Part shown: positions 27,555 through 37,149 of the stretch, one piece after another
How positions within the stretch are numbered: position 1 is the first letter of the stretch
Layout of the letters: each line of letters opens with the position of its first letter
From: Hippopus hippopus
Taxonomy: Eukaryota > Mollusca > Bivalvia > Cardiida > Cardiidae
Assembly (NCBI GenBank): GCA_946811185.2
Contig: OX328099.1
Span: 18,503,859 to 18,567,858, forward strand
Length of the DNA stretch: 64,000 bases
Direction of reading: 5' to 3'
Translations under genes and position numbers: made by a program
Notes under the pieces: generated by a model
What the model saw: only the letters and a program-made list of their open reading frames with translations
Databases searched by the model: none
What the model was told of the DNA's origin: nothing

Positions 27555-30221
27555 ATGGGGACCCCATTTATGCTAACGAGTGTTGGGTTATTTATTGTAG
27601 AAGTCATCTTACAAATTACAGTGATTGCAGCCCAGAGTCAGATCTCGCACGGTGTATTTTTCGCTCTGCTAGCCATCGTTGTAGTACCCGTGATAGTAGT
27701 CAATATAGTTTCTGCTGTGAAAGTGATTCGAACTCATGACTTTATCGGCAAGTCGTATATGAGAGCGATCTGTGTAGTTTTTCACACAGTACAGATTGGT
27801 ATCGTGTGGAGAGCTGTTAAGCTATTCCTCAAGTATGACGGCAAAGATTGGAGTGATTTCCTACAAATGAGATTATTTCACTGTGGCTTTCAGAGTATAC
27901 CGTTTTCAATCGTTCTAACATACAGCATGTTTGTTCACAGCGACCCACAAGCTGTATCCATCATCTCTGTAATCGTTTCCATGGTTTCAGCTTCGGTTGC
28001 CTTTGCAACGTATAGGACCGAGAAGGAACTTTATGATTCAGAAGAGTTCGATCGAACTAAGCGTGTTCGAAGACTTGTTGGGATGATATTTCTAACGTTT
28101 AGTTATGTATTAGTTCTATTCTCAAGGTGTTCATCAATTGTGTTGTTTTCTGTTGTCCAACCAGGATGGATAGCATTACCGCTGTCAATTCATCTCCTAG
28201 TGCATGTCGCGATTGGGTTATGTCGAGTAGACAGGAACCAGAATTCCATGTCAACGTTCATAGTAACAGTGTTTTACAAGTCTTTTGTAAATATCTTTGA
28301 GAAAGTAGGTAAAGGCTACACAGGGGTAAAGTGTTCATACGTGTTCTACTATTCCATGTTATTGGTTGAGGACCTTGTACTCGTATTTTATTGGATGTTG
28401 GCAGCTGATTATGGGGAGAGATTAAAACTGATGACAACTGTAGTGGTGTTGGTATGTTTCGTAATTGGAATAATTATAAAATTTGCAAGCTGTGGTTGTA
28501 TTTACAATATAGAGTCGGATATACTTAGTGAAGCATTTACAAATCCTGAATTAAAAGAAGAATTTGAGAAGAAGAAAACCGATGAGGCTAAGCTGACTGA
28601 AAACACCACAGAGAAAACAGTTTATGATGGTCCTGATGGTGCGTTTAAAGAAATATTAATAGAAAATCAACCAGAGCAAACGCATTTGCGAAGTCCTGTT
28701 ACAGCAGCCAGACACACCATGTCCTCATCAGAAAGCAGAAAACCAAAGAGATCAAAGCAAGGTAGTTCATCGGCATCATCAACCGCTCATAAAATACCAT
28801 ATGATAACCAAGCGTTCAATCAATCTCAGGGAAATATATCAGTTCATTCACCATCCAGCCATAGCTCAAAAAATATCGGTAAACATTTATCTAGAAGCAG
28901 TCAAAGTATTCAAAACGGAAACCAAAGAGACTCGGACCATGACCGTCAAAGGTCACGTGACGGAAGCCGATATTCTAGCAAACAACATGACCCTCATCAG
29001 CGACAAAAACAAAGATCACACCAAATGCTTCATCATTCTGACGAAAGTCACAACCGGTCACGTGATACAGATATTTATGACCGTCATAACAGTTCATATG
29101 ACAACCCCACGTTTTCAATAGATCATGAACAAGGCCAAAATACGCCAAGAGATCACTCTAAAAGGAGGTCTAAAAATAAAACCAGGGAAAATAATCTGAT
29201 AATATCAGACACCAGTATTTATGCAAATCGCGGTAAACCGCAAAAACCTTTGCCAATAGGAAGAGTGAAGGGCAGTACCGCAGATCTGTCGTCTTCCAAA
29301 AGTAGGTATAGTAGAAATACAAACACTTTAAACGGAAGTGTACTTAATTATCATTACAATGGGTTTGACGATCCTTATCGAGAACGAAGGGCTTTTGAAA
29401 ACAGAAAATACCGACATAAGCATAATCATCATCATTATCATCATCGTTCAAATAGGAACCATCACAGACACCAAGATTCTTTCATGGACTATTCACTGGA
29501 TTCTTCAGAATTGTATCCTTCTTTGACGTCAGATTCAGAAAGTATGACGTCATACGAATACACAAACCGGCGTCACCGACCAACGCATCGTCAAAAACCC
29601 TTGTCAAGAAACAGACATTATCATCAGGGTGACGGTTACTCAACGGATGTTTCAAATTCGGATTACCTTAGCTTTAACGATTACTCAATGGAAGATTCTA
29701 GCTCTTGGACCGAGTCTTCCGATTCAGAAAGTGCTGTCACGTGGCCACCTTCTCATACTTCAAATTTATTGAAAATGTACGATATCGCCGAATCTGTCTC
29801 GTCAAAGGACAACGTGATGCACTGGTTAGATACCATGGAAGAAGATTTGGGAAGCCATGATGCATCTTTTTCAACATTAGATAACCCCTCCATAGCCAGT
29901 GAAACAGATATAAGTCTCAGTGCAATGCAAGATTTCGAGGTCACCAAAACCTCACAGAAAAAGAAATTTAAGAGATTAATTCCAAAACCAAAAGAGGTGC
30001 TACTTAAGTTTCGCAGTTTAAATTACAAAAATAAACAGAAGCATGGTCATAAAATACCCTATCCTTTACAACAAAGCACCGTTAAGTCGAATACAAATAT
30101 TGAATCTGACAAAAGAACGAAGGCTAGCAAGCAAATGACAGCCAATCCGGACAAAGAAAAACGACTTCCGTTACCCACAATGCCTCTGCCGATCGATAGT
30201 GTTCAAGAATCCATTGTATAG
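27555..30221 (+). CDS. XK-related (XKR) membrane protein with long tail
   Basis: XKR proteins are multi-pass plasma-membrane proteins; some scramble phosphatidylserine after caspase cleavage of their C-terminal tail. Residues about 5-312 show 8-10 hydrophobic segments (about 7-27, 33-57, 108-127, 133-153, 173-201, 205-223, 262-283, 292-312) in the family order, with family-like blocks VFHTVQIGIVWRAVKLF (75-91), MRLFHCGFQSIPFSIVL (105-121), the segment ending VAFATYRTEKELYDSE, and YYSMLLVEDLVLVFYW (265-280). The tail (313-888) is polar and rich in Ser, His and Arg. Notable motifs: DGPD-G at 358-362, three DN-containing repeats (YDNQAF 416-421, YDNPTF 515-520, LDNPSI 775-780), a His cluster at 620-639, a basic stretch 802-832, and C-terminal ESIV. 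One uninterrupted exon. The ATG has G at -3 and +4 and an upstream in-frame stop. At 888 residues it exceeds typical family members (about 400-650). Scramblase activity is inferred, not shown. Confidence 0.88.
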   Translation: MGTPFMLTSVGLFIVEVILQITVIAAQSQISHGVFFALLAIVVVPVIVVNIVSAVKVIRTHDFIGKSYMRAICVVFHTVQIGIVWRAVKLFLKYDGKDWSDFLQMRLFHCGFQSIPFSIVLTYSMFVHSDPQAVSIISVIVSMVSASVAFATYRTEKELYDSEEFDRTKRVRRLVGMIFLTFSYVLVLFSRCSSIVLFSVVQPGWIALPLSIHLLVHVAIGLCRVDRNQNSMSTFIVTVFYKSFVNIFEKVGKGYTGVKCSYVFYYSMLLVEDLVLVFYWMLAADYGERLKLMTTVVVLVCFVIGIIIKFASCGCIYNIESDILSEAFTNPELKEEFEKKKTDEAKLTENTTEKTVYDGPDGAFKEILIENQPEQTHLRSPVTAARHTMSSSESRKPKRSKQGSSSASSTAHKIPYDNQAFNQSQGNISVHSPSSHSSKNIGKHLSRSSQSIQNGNQRDSDHDRQRSRDGSRYSSKQHDPHQRQKQRSHQMLHHSDESHNRSRDTDIYDRHNSSYDNPTFSIDHEQGQNTPRDHSKRRSKNKTRENNLIISDTSIYANRGKPQKPLPIGRVKGSTADLSSSKSRYSRNTNTLNGSVLNYHYNGFDDPYRERRAFENRKYRHKHNHHHYHHRSNRNHHRHQDSFMDYSLDSSELYPSLTSDSESMTSYEYTNRRHRPTHRQKPLSRNRHYHQGDGYSTDVSNSDYLSFNDYSMEDSSSWTESSDSESAVTWPPSHTSNLLKMYDIAESVSSKDNVMHWLDTMEEDLGSHDASFSTLDNPSIASETDISLSAMQDFEVTKTSQKKKFKRLIPKPKEVLLKFRSLNYKNKQKHGHKIPYPLQQSTVKSNTNIESDKRTKASKQMTANPDKEKRLPLPTMPLPIDSVQESIV

Positions 30222-30280
30222 ACATTTATTTTTAATCCATTTTAATTTGCAGACGACTTTTTCCTCTGTTAGTTGGCAAC
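30222..30280. other. Start of XKR 3' region
   Basis: No AATAAA within the first 800 bases after the stop. The 3' UTR, if long, would run through the family B copies that follow. Confidence 0.4.
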
Positions 30281-30282
30281 TT

Positions 30283-30350
30283 TTGAAAACGTTGTGGCAA
30301 AAAGGATAAATTGCTCAATTCATCCTTTTTTCCACAATACTTTCTCATGT
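30283..30350. repeat. Family B-like hairpin directly after XKR stop
   Basis: TTTTGAAAACGTTGTGGCAA, AAAGGATAAATTGCTCAATT and CATCCTTTTTTCCACAATAC form a hairpin 60 bases after the stop codon. Confidence 0.6.
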
Positions 30351-30439
30351 ACTCATGTTTTCAACCTCTATCGATACTGATGATTGATTTTTACAGGTTT
30401 GCTGAAAAAGTCATCTGCTACTAATTTGCTTCTAGAGTT

Positions 30440-30655
30440 GACTCTTTAACAGTAGACAAAATTTAGGTCTTGGCCAAATTCAAAGCATTTGCAGACGAAA
30501 ATTTGTGAAGCTCAATAGCCCGGATTTGTCTTTGGAGGAGTAGATAACATTGTATGAAAAGAAGACAGTGCTGGTTACGCGCATTTTCTCCTTTTCCAAA
30601 AAGGGTTTCAAAAGCTCTTCTTCCTTACGGTCTTAACAACTTGGGATTGTATAGT
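30440..30655 (+). mobile_element. Family B MITE
   Basis: GACTCTTTAACAGTAGACAA, AAAGCATTTGCAGACGAAAA, then a hairpin with imperfect arms (AGAAGACAGTGCTGGTTACG / GCGCATTTTCTCCTTTTCCA). Confidence 0.75.
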
Positions 30656-30689
30656 AGTTTGCTAATGATTGCGATAAACGACATACTCA

Positions 30690-30905
30690 GATTGATGACA
30701 TTCTTTTTTCTATCCTTTCTCTCTTTTCTAAGCATTTGCAGACGACAAATTTTGGGATGCTTATTTGAGGGGATTTGTCTTTGAAAGATAACATTGCTTG
30801 AAAGGAGACGGTGCTGGTAACTAGCATTTTCTCCTGTGCTCACCATGTTTTCAAAAGCCTTCTTCATCAGTGTCGTTCAAACTCGAGACTGTTTAGTACA
30901 TGTAA
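30690..30905 (+). mobile_element. Family B MITE, degenerate
   Basis: AAGCATTTGCAGACGACAAA, hairpin GGAGACGGTGCTGGTAACTA / GCATTTTCTCCTG, and AAAAGCCTTCTTCATCAGTG. Confidence 0.7.
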
Positions 30906-31004
30906 ATGGTTAATGGGGTAGGTTACACTCTCAGGTTGATGACATTCACTGTTAGATCTTTGTATATCCTCCAGACGACTTTAGGCGTCTTGCAGCCCAC
31001 CATT

Positions 31005-31060
31005 TCTCTAAACATTGTGGCAAACAGAAATTGCTCGCCACGAGCCAAAGTTGATCTCGA
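31005..31060. repeat. Short hairpin related to family B core
   Basis: AACATTGTGGCAAACAGAAA then TTGCTCGCCACGAGCCAAAG. Confidence 0.45.
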
Positions 31061-31199
31061 TACTCTAAGGATAATAAAAGAAAATTCTTATTTTTTTTTT
31101 TAAATATTTTGATTAACATTCATTCTATTATCGCCAAGTACGTAAACTTTACCGCTTTTCGACTGCTGTAAAACACAATCTTCTGAAACTTAGAAAGAC

Positions 31200-31335
31200 T
31201 TCATCCAATAGGCTTTACTAAACAAGCGGACAGGATAGATCCAAGATCAGACTTCACCTTCTGTTCAGTCTGATTTTGATCTGTCCTTCATCTGCTAAAG
31301 CGCCTGTTTTCACCTACAGCGCTGTAATGGTTAAT
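31200..31335 (+). mobile_element. Family A MITE, variant
   Basis: AACAAGCGGACAGGATAGAT, CAAGATCAGACTTCACCTTC, AGTCTGATTTTGATCTGTCC and CAGCGCTGTAATGGTTAA. The AAACAAGCGGAC block links it to 2553-2650 and 47225-47385. Confidence 0.65.
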
Positions 31336-31617
31336 CCAGTATCAGTAACATTATGTAAATAAGGTTTTACATAAAGATTTGTATAAAGAGGTTGACCTGG
31401 AATCGCTGATCCGGTGTTAATCCGGTGTTAATCTGTCTTTCATTGAAAAAGCCGATAGCAGAAAGAAATGTTTCTTTAATGGATCACTTAAAACATGTAC
31501 AACAAAAGGTAGATATAGCTAGCCATACAAAGTCTATGTTACCAATTAACAATGTGGAAAAATATACATGTAAATAGTATGGGACAATCTCTCGAAGAAT
31601 CATCCTTCATCTGCTAA
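31336..31617. other. Spacer, nothing recognised
   Basis: No feature seen. Confidence 0.3.
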
Positions 31618-31619
31618 AG

Positions 31620-31829
31620 CACCCTTATCCTGCTACATAACTAAACTGAAATCTTCAATTCGATGGTAAAAACCCAAATATTGCTTTTTCAAAGGTGTGT
31701 TTCGGAGAGTGATATCTACTTAGCGGACAGTTTAGATCCAAGATCAGACTGCACGTTCTGTGCAGTCTGATCTTAATCTACGCTGTCCGTAAAAGGTCAG
31801 TGAGTCGCGCTTAGCAGCCTAAGGGTTAA
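31620..31829 (+). mobile_element. Family A MITE, full length
   Basis: ACCCTTATCCTGCTACATAA, AGCGGACAGTTTAGATCCAA, the perfect core palindrome, TAAAAGGTCAGTGAGTCGCG and CTTAGCAGCCTAAGGGTTAA. Confidence 0.88.
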
Positions 31830-32150
31830 AGATACATCTACACTGCTAGAGAGAAAAAGCGCTGTTCAAACTTGAAAGTGTGTAAATGGCTCAGCTGTGT
31901 AAACATAAGGCAAAGTTACATATATATGGTCTAAGGGATAAAAAAAAAAAAACACAAGCGATTTGTCCTCATTGAAAACCGGAAACGACAAAAGCGACTG
32001 CTTTGAAGGCCTCCAAAACATGAAATGCATTTTCTATCCGTCGTAATCTGCGCAATCTTGCAGCCATCAGGGGCAACATTTGGCATGAAGATACAAGAAT
32101 GATTATGGTTTCATAAAATAAAGATAAAATGGGGTAAAGACTGGTCAGAA
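31826..32150 (-). repeat. Dispersed repeat J, copy 2 (inverted)
   Basis: Begins at the TTAA of the family A copy: AAAGATACATCTACACTGCT, CAAACTTGAAAGTGTGTAAA, GAAAACCGGAAACGAC, AAGGCCTCCAAAACATGAAA, TTTGGCATGAAGATACAAGA, ATGATTATGGTTTCATAAAA. It is the reverse of 1245-1585. Confidence 0.8.
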
Positions 32151-32753
32151 AGTCAGAAAGATTAAAAAAAAAAGAGAAGTTGTTGCAACCCGATAAGTCT
32201 CTGTGGCAATGGGAGGGGGCACACCTTTATTTTACTCTAAATACATGTACATGTAGTTCATACGCAAGATACATATCGCCATTCAAAGGACAAGAAACTG
32301 GATCAGATTTCGAGTTTTGCAGCGACTGATATGGGTCTCTATTTCTTTGTATTGATCATCTTTAAAAGACATCAAGGAATAATATGAAACAAACTATGGA
32401 TGGCATAAACTATCTAGATACAATGAAAGGTAACTGTTACCATGATAAAAAATCCATGAATCTAAATCACACCGTAGAATTTCAAGAATTTTAGTCTTTC
32501 CAAAGGACCGTTTCATTGTCTATTTCCTTTCATTGAGCATTATTTATAGACAGTTACAACGTCTATTTTTAATTTAACAAATTTTATAGACAGGCTTCAA
32601 TCGTTCTGTTATGCATTATTCCCAATCTTGATAGTTTAGATTTTTTTTTTCAATATTGAAAACAACGTGAATAACCTATTAAACAAAAGGAAAATAGGAA
32701 AGATCGATTTTCACATAGGCAACGCCTTACCGGACGATGATTGTTTTTGACCT
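32151..32753. other. Spacer, nothing recognised
   Basis: About 600 bases, A+T-rich; no gene or known repeat. Confidence 0.35.
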
Positions 32754-32761
32754 AACCAGAT

Positions 32762-33676
32762 CATAGGGGTCCGTAGTTTGATTCCTGGCACCCATAGACT
32801 ATATATTATAAACAAGGGATTTAACTGTATGCAGCCCGTTACTCGCCCCCGGTTACAAAAAAACAACGTATCTTTTCTACCCCATCAGTTATTCTCCTAT
32901 TTTTTTCTACAGCTGAGAGCTAAAACATTTTTCTACCAGAAAAACACAACTGTTTGTCAGTGGCTAATGCAGTTTGGCTGATACATTCGCTCGAACTTGT
33001 AAACTCGCTCAAAAATCTGCGCCATTGACACGGGTTCGTACATCCGTTTTCAAGATATAAAATGCACTTTAGATCCAATGAAACGCAGCATTAGCGGCAC
33101 CCACCCTTTAAACATGTTTAAAAATACTACTGACCTATAGTCTTTATCTTCAATAACGACGAAACGCCTCAGAATTCGTTGAATTTGTAATCCACGTTCT
33201 TATTTCGAACAGCTGCAGCCATCTTCTGTCATGTGACATTGTTTGGAACGAGAAATTTCATCGGTTGATATGTACTAACAGTCGTGCATTCAACCAATGA
33301 CATTTCGTACAGCTGCTCACACCTTTTTGTCACGTGACAGTACGGTGACACTGTTTGGAACGAGAAATTTCATTGGTTTATATGCGCGAACGTCAGTATC
33401 TAATGTACGAACCCGTGTCAATGGCGCAGATTTTTGAGCGAGTTTACAAGTTCGAGCGAATGTATCAGCCAGACTGCATTAGCCACTGACAAACAGTTGT
33501 GTTTTTCTTGTAGAAAAATGTTTTGGCTCTCAGCTGTAGAAAAAATTAGGAGAATAACTGATTGGGTAGAAAAGATACGTTGTTTTTTTGTAACCGGGGG
33601 CGAGTAACGGGCTGCATACAGTTAAATCCCTTGTTTTAGTCTATGGGTGATAGGAGTCAAACTACGGACCCCTATG
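32762..33676. mobile_element. Long-TIR foldback transposon with 8-bp duplication
   Basis: A 915-bp element with inverted repeats of about 280 bases (32762-33042 and 33404-33676; ends CATAGGGGTCCGTAGTTTGA) and a perfect 8-bp direct duplication AACCAGAT (32754-32761, 33677-33684). The 360-bp centre holds two related direct blocks (GTTTGGAACGAGAAATTTCA at 33241 and 33352). No transposase; non-autonomous. Eight-base duplications fit hAT, P or Merlin types, and I cannot choose. Confidence 0.9.
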
Positions 33677-33687
33677 AACCAGATTGC

Positions 33688-33910
33688 AAGCATTTGCAGA
33701 CAACAAATAAGATGTGGCTCCATGATGGGATTCGTCTCTCCAAGGTCAGAATAGAATAGAATAAAAAATTATGTTCTGTTCTCTCAAATGTTAAAAAAAC
33801 TATCTTTTGAAAGGGAGAAAATGCTGGTTATCAGAATTTTCTCCTTTTCTCACAATACTTTGAAAACACTTCTTCCTCAGGGTCATAGGAAGCCGGTAAT
33901 TATTTGTAAA
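33688..33910 (+). mobile_element. Family B MITE, left-truncated
   Basis: GCAAGCATTTGCAGACAACA, AGGGAGAAAATGCTGGTTAT / CAGAATTTTCTCCTTTTCTC and ACTTCTTCCTCAGGGTCATA. The left terminus is missing next to the 8-bp duplication of the preceding element, so that element may have inserted at or inside it. Confidence 0.7.
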
Positions 33911-33949
33911 CGATTTACTATTTAATGGACGAAACTCATTTTTCACCGA

Positions 33950-34052
33950 TTCAACTCTTTACCAAACGACGAAATTTTAGACCAATCTAAATTGAAAGCA
34001 TTTGCAGACGGCATACCAGTATTTTCTCCTTTTACCAAGAGATTGAAATCTT
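33950..34052 (+). mobile_element. Family B MITE, internally deleted
   Basis: CAACTCTTTACCAAACGACG, TCTAAATTGAAAGCATTTGC and AGACGGCATACCAGTATTTT join the left part directly to the second hairpin arm. Confidence 0.65.
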
Positions 34053-34189
34053 AGTTATGACGTCACATACATACCTCGTTAATCTTCCTACTGAATGCTT
34101 AATCATACAGCCTACACGCTGTTCAGTAATGAAGTTTCTTTATTAATGTGACCTGTACCTTTGGAAGCTATTGCTCATTGAGATCTTCT

Positions 34190-34398
34190 TAACCCCTTTA
34201 CCTCATAATCCCGAGTTTTGAGGACTCTTTTGAAAACATCGTAGGAAAAGGAGAAAATGCTGGTAACCAGCATTTTCTCCTTTTCCCAAGATGTTTTGTG
34301 CGACCTCAGAGGTAAATCCTATCATCTTAGCCAAATTTAATATGTCTTCTGTAAATTCTTTCAATTTGGACAAGTCCGAAATTTTCTAATCTGGTGAA
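34190..34398 (-). mobile_element. Family B MITE
   Basis: TTAACCCCTTTACCTCATAA, long hairpin at 34225-34297 (GGAAAAGGAGAAAATGCTGG and complement), then ATTTGGACAAGTCCGAAATT-type sequence and CTAATCTGGTGAAAAACAG. Confidence 0.85.
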
Positions 34399-34483
34399 AA
34401 ACAGTTATGTTTTATTGCCTTTGAAAGCACATGATGTTGTCCCAAGTATCCTCGTGTTTTAAAATTCATTCGCTCGAAGGAAA

Positions 34484-34853
34484 GGCCCTATAGCTGCCAA
34501 AAGTAAACAATTTGGGTGTTAGAATGCATTTAAATTCATATCATACCATTTAAAATATGTAAATTGTGAACATGGCAATCTGTTATTGTACGGTTGGTTC
34601 ATGTGTTAGTTGCTAGCAGAAAAATCAATCTAGGTTAACAGTTGACAGGTCGCTCTAACTATTGTTTACTTTTTTTACCCGATTTGAGAATTGATTGTTC
34701 TGCCAGCGACTATATAAACTACACGTACTTGGACTGACAGCACAGTAACAGATTGTCATCTTCACAATAAATTCAATACTTTCGAATGGTATAGTTTAAA
34801 TCTAAATGTAATTTACCACCCCATTGTTTACTTTTGGCAGCCATAGGGCACTG
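34484..34853. mobile_element. Family F MITE, full length
   Basis: Left CCCTATAGCTGCCAAAAGTA and right TTTACTTTTGGCAGCCATAG are inverted copies. Inside are ATGCATTTAAATTCATATCA and the TGACAGGTCGCTCTAAC block. About 370 bp. Confidence 0.88.
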
Positions 34854-35009
34854 TCGATAGTTGTTATAAATAGTGTAATATTTTTGTACGATTTCAAATT
34901 ATGTTGAAAAATAAATGCTCAATTTTTAGAAGCGTCTTGAGTTTTTCAGTTTTTTTTACACATAACATAATGCCATGTGGCGGAACTTTTCCCGTCTTTT
35001 TTTTATTTT

Positions 35010-35140
35010 CCAAGCGAGAGCGAGCCGGATAGCTTGTTGGAGGAAAGAACCAAAAGTCACAGGTTCAACTCGCAGGACGGCCAAATTCTTTCTTAGGTTT
35101 GATGACAGTCGTTGCGACAGGAATCGTTTCATTGAAACTG
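35010..35140 (+). mobile_element. SINE type 1 head fragment
   Basis: GAGCCGGATAGCTTGTTGGA (worn A box), ACAGGTTCAACTCGCAGGAC (worn B box), GGCCAAATTCTTTCTTAGGT and TTGATGACAGTCGTTGCGAC. Confidence 0.6.
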
Positions 35141-35167
35141 CTGAATATTTCATCGTCGAACTTTTCC

Positions 35168-35360
35168 TGTATCTTGAGCAAGTGCCCCACTGGGTAGCTC
35201 AGTGGTTAGAGTATCTGACCCATGACCTGGTGGTAGCAGGTTTGATACCCGGTTGAGACAAGCTTTCTTTCCAGCGATTTTTCGCCTCTCAGCTCTGATG
35301 CAAGAGAGAAAAGTAACCAGTGGCTTGCAACGAATATTGTGCCATGTACTAGTAAAAAAT
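35168..35360 (+). mobile_element. SINE type 4, 3' truncated
   Basis: Head with A box GGGTAGCTCAGTGGTTAGAG and B box AGGTTTGATACCCGG, then GCGATTTTTCGCCTCTCAGC and AACCAGTGGCTTGCAACGAA. It stops at ACTAGTAAAAAATGTG, where the next copy begins facing it. Confidence 0.8.
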
Positions 35361-35648
35361 GTGTTTCTTTGTATTGGGTTTTACCGTCGTTTTAACAGCT
35401 TAGGTCATATCACGACGGTGCATAGATCTACACATTTGTTGGCTGGCTTTCTCACACGAGTACTGACACAACTTTCTTTCCAAGCTACTGACTACTTTTC
35501 TCACTTGTATCAGAGGTAAAAGGCGAAAAATCGAGGGAGGGAAAGTTTGCCTCATCTGGGTATTGATTCCGCAACCACCAGGTCACGAGTCAGATACTCT
35601 AACCAATGAGCTATCCGGCGGGGAACTTGTTCAAGAAATTTCAGGAGA
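35361..35648 (-). mobile_element. SINE type 4, full length, inverted
   Basis: Minus-strand copy of the same SINE: tail AACGACGGTAAAACCCAATA, body GATCTATGCACCGTCGTGAT and CCTTTTACCTCTGATACAAG, head with GATAGCTCATTGGTTAGAGT. Confidence 0.82.
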
Positions 35649-35962
35649 GCATGGATTATGTGCAGCTGTTGTATGATCGAAATATTACCAAAAACGGCGT
35701 TAACAACCAACGACCGTACAAAATATACTCCCAATCTTTCTTGTTCTTTTTGAGCAACTCTGTCCTAATGTCTCGAATCCTTTTTTTTTTCACAGTTGGC
35801 AATGACAAAAATCGAAATTGCACTTTTCGTCACAATTCATGTCAAGTTACGGGTAACTTTTGGTTTGATAAGGAAGAATCCGCATTTTCTCTTGGCATAC
35901 ATATATAGTCACTATAGCCTTGGGTACAAACATTTTATGTCAATCTCTTGGTATCTCAGTGA
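35649..35962. other. Spacer, nothing recognised
   Basis: No feature seen. Confidence 0.3.
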
Positions 35963-35964
35963 GT

Positions 35965-36082
35965 TAACCCATTCAGCACTGTAGACGAAAACACGGGCAT
36001 TTGTGGACGACATGGATTAAGATCAGACTGCACAGAATATGCAGTCTGATCTTGGATCTATATCGCCCACTTGTTTCAGATA
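35965..36082 (-). mobile_element. Family A MITE, core
   Basis: CATTCAGCACTGTAGACGAA, ACGACATGGATTAAGATCAG, CTGCACAGAATATGCAGTCT palindrome and TATATCGCCCACTTG. Confidence 0.7.
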
Positions 36083-36149
36083 AAAATCATTTTGACTTTT
36101 ATATGGGATTGTATTTTCAGCGGAAGTGCGAAGTCGACTTTATATACTT

Positions 36150-36330
36150 GAGCCATGCTCTGTGAAAAGGGGGCTTTAAGCATCTGCGAAAGGTATCGAC
36201 ACAGGACAGCCTGCGCAGTCGGTTGTTTAAAAAAAGTGGCTATTATAGATTCATAATTATGTGATGGCTTGATTGGCATACCATGCATCACGGAGATGCA
36301 TTAAGTCCCCTTTTTGCCAGAGCATGGCTG
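36150..36330 (+). mobile_element. Family C MITE, internally deleted
   Basis: TGAGCCATGCTCTGTGAAAA, CATCTGCGAAAGGTATCGAC, CAGCCTGCGCAGTCGG, then a jump to CATGCATCACGGAGATGCAT and GCCAGAGCATGGCT. Confidence 0.75.
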
Positions 36331-36536
36331 AATTATTCGGCGCTGAGAGAGTTTATGCGTTATAAAATGTCGTTTGACAGATGGCTAAAAACGCATATTT
36401 GCATTTGAAAGGGTATCTTTGCTATAATTTGATAACAAAAAAGTAAATACGTGTTTGCGGTATGTAATTTGATAAGAACTGCGTCAAGACGTGCTGTTTG
36501 AATGCTTCTCGCCGATGTGAAATTCGATGCTCTGCT

Positions 36537-36737
36537 CAACCCTTATCCTGCTGAATAAGTGAAATGAAACTTCTGAGCCGATAATTAAGTCCAAATTTTG
36601 CTATTTCAAAGGTATTTTGAGGGGAAAGATATCTCCTTATCGGACAGCGTTGATCCAAGATCAGACTGCACATTCTGTGCAGTCTGATCTTGATCTACAC
36701 TGTCCTCGAGTCGCTCTTAGCAGCCTGAGGCTTAAAC
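36537..36737 (+). mobile_element. Family A MITE
   Basis: AACCCTTATCCTGCTGAATA, GGACAGCGTTGATCCAAGAT, perfect core, TCGAGTCGCTCTTAGCAGCC and TGAGGCTTAA. Confidence 0.82.
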
Positions 36738-37140
36738 GATGACAAGTGCTCGGCCGGTAATGGGAACTATTTCAGAATTCTATGGACAATTCCTGAGGCA
36801 ATGTGCGATGCAATGGCAGGTATTTGAGACCAGGACACGATTGAACAGACCATACATTCTGTGCTGCGGACTGAAATGACAGTCTTTTGTTTGAGAATTC
36901 GCAACATACAGAGTCTTGAAATTGCAGGGCTGAAAGCGTCGAGCATGAAGTGAGTGAGTTAGTGAGCGTACGAGGGAGTAAGTGAATAAGTGAGTCCGTC
37001 CGTCCGTTTCTTTGTTTCAGGACTGTAAAATTCATGGCTCAGATCTTGTATACTGACAAGATGTATCCAGGACAGCTTGCGGCCAGGAGTTATCTGTCGG
37101 TTCTATGGTGTTCAGCCGAATATGCTTGGCCTACTTCCGT
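36738..37140. other. Spacer with short GAGT-type repeat
   Basis: Mostly unrecognised. 36948-37010 has degenerate GTGAGTGAGTTAGTGAGCG and (GTCC)n tracts. Confidence 0.4.
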
Positions 37141-37149
37141 CATTGAAAT

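Noticed and set aside
27515..27739. 74-codon frame overlapping the XKR start
   Set aside because: Different frame, no domain; shadow of the XKR coding sequence.
28801..29121. 106-codon frame inside XKR
   Set aside because: Alternative-frame shadow of the XKR tail with low-complexity composition.
35168..35250. Possible tRNA gene with TAGCTCAGTGGTTAGAG
   Set aside because: It is the head of SINE type 4, duplicated in inverted form next to it.
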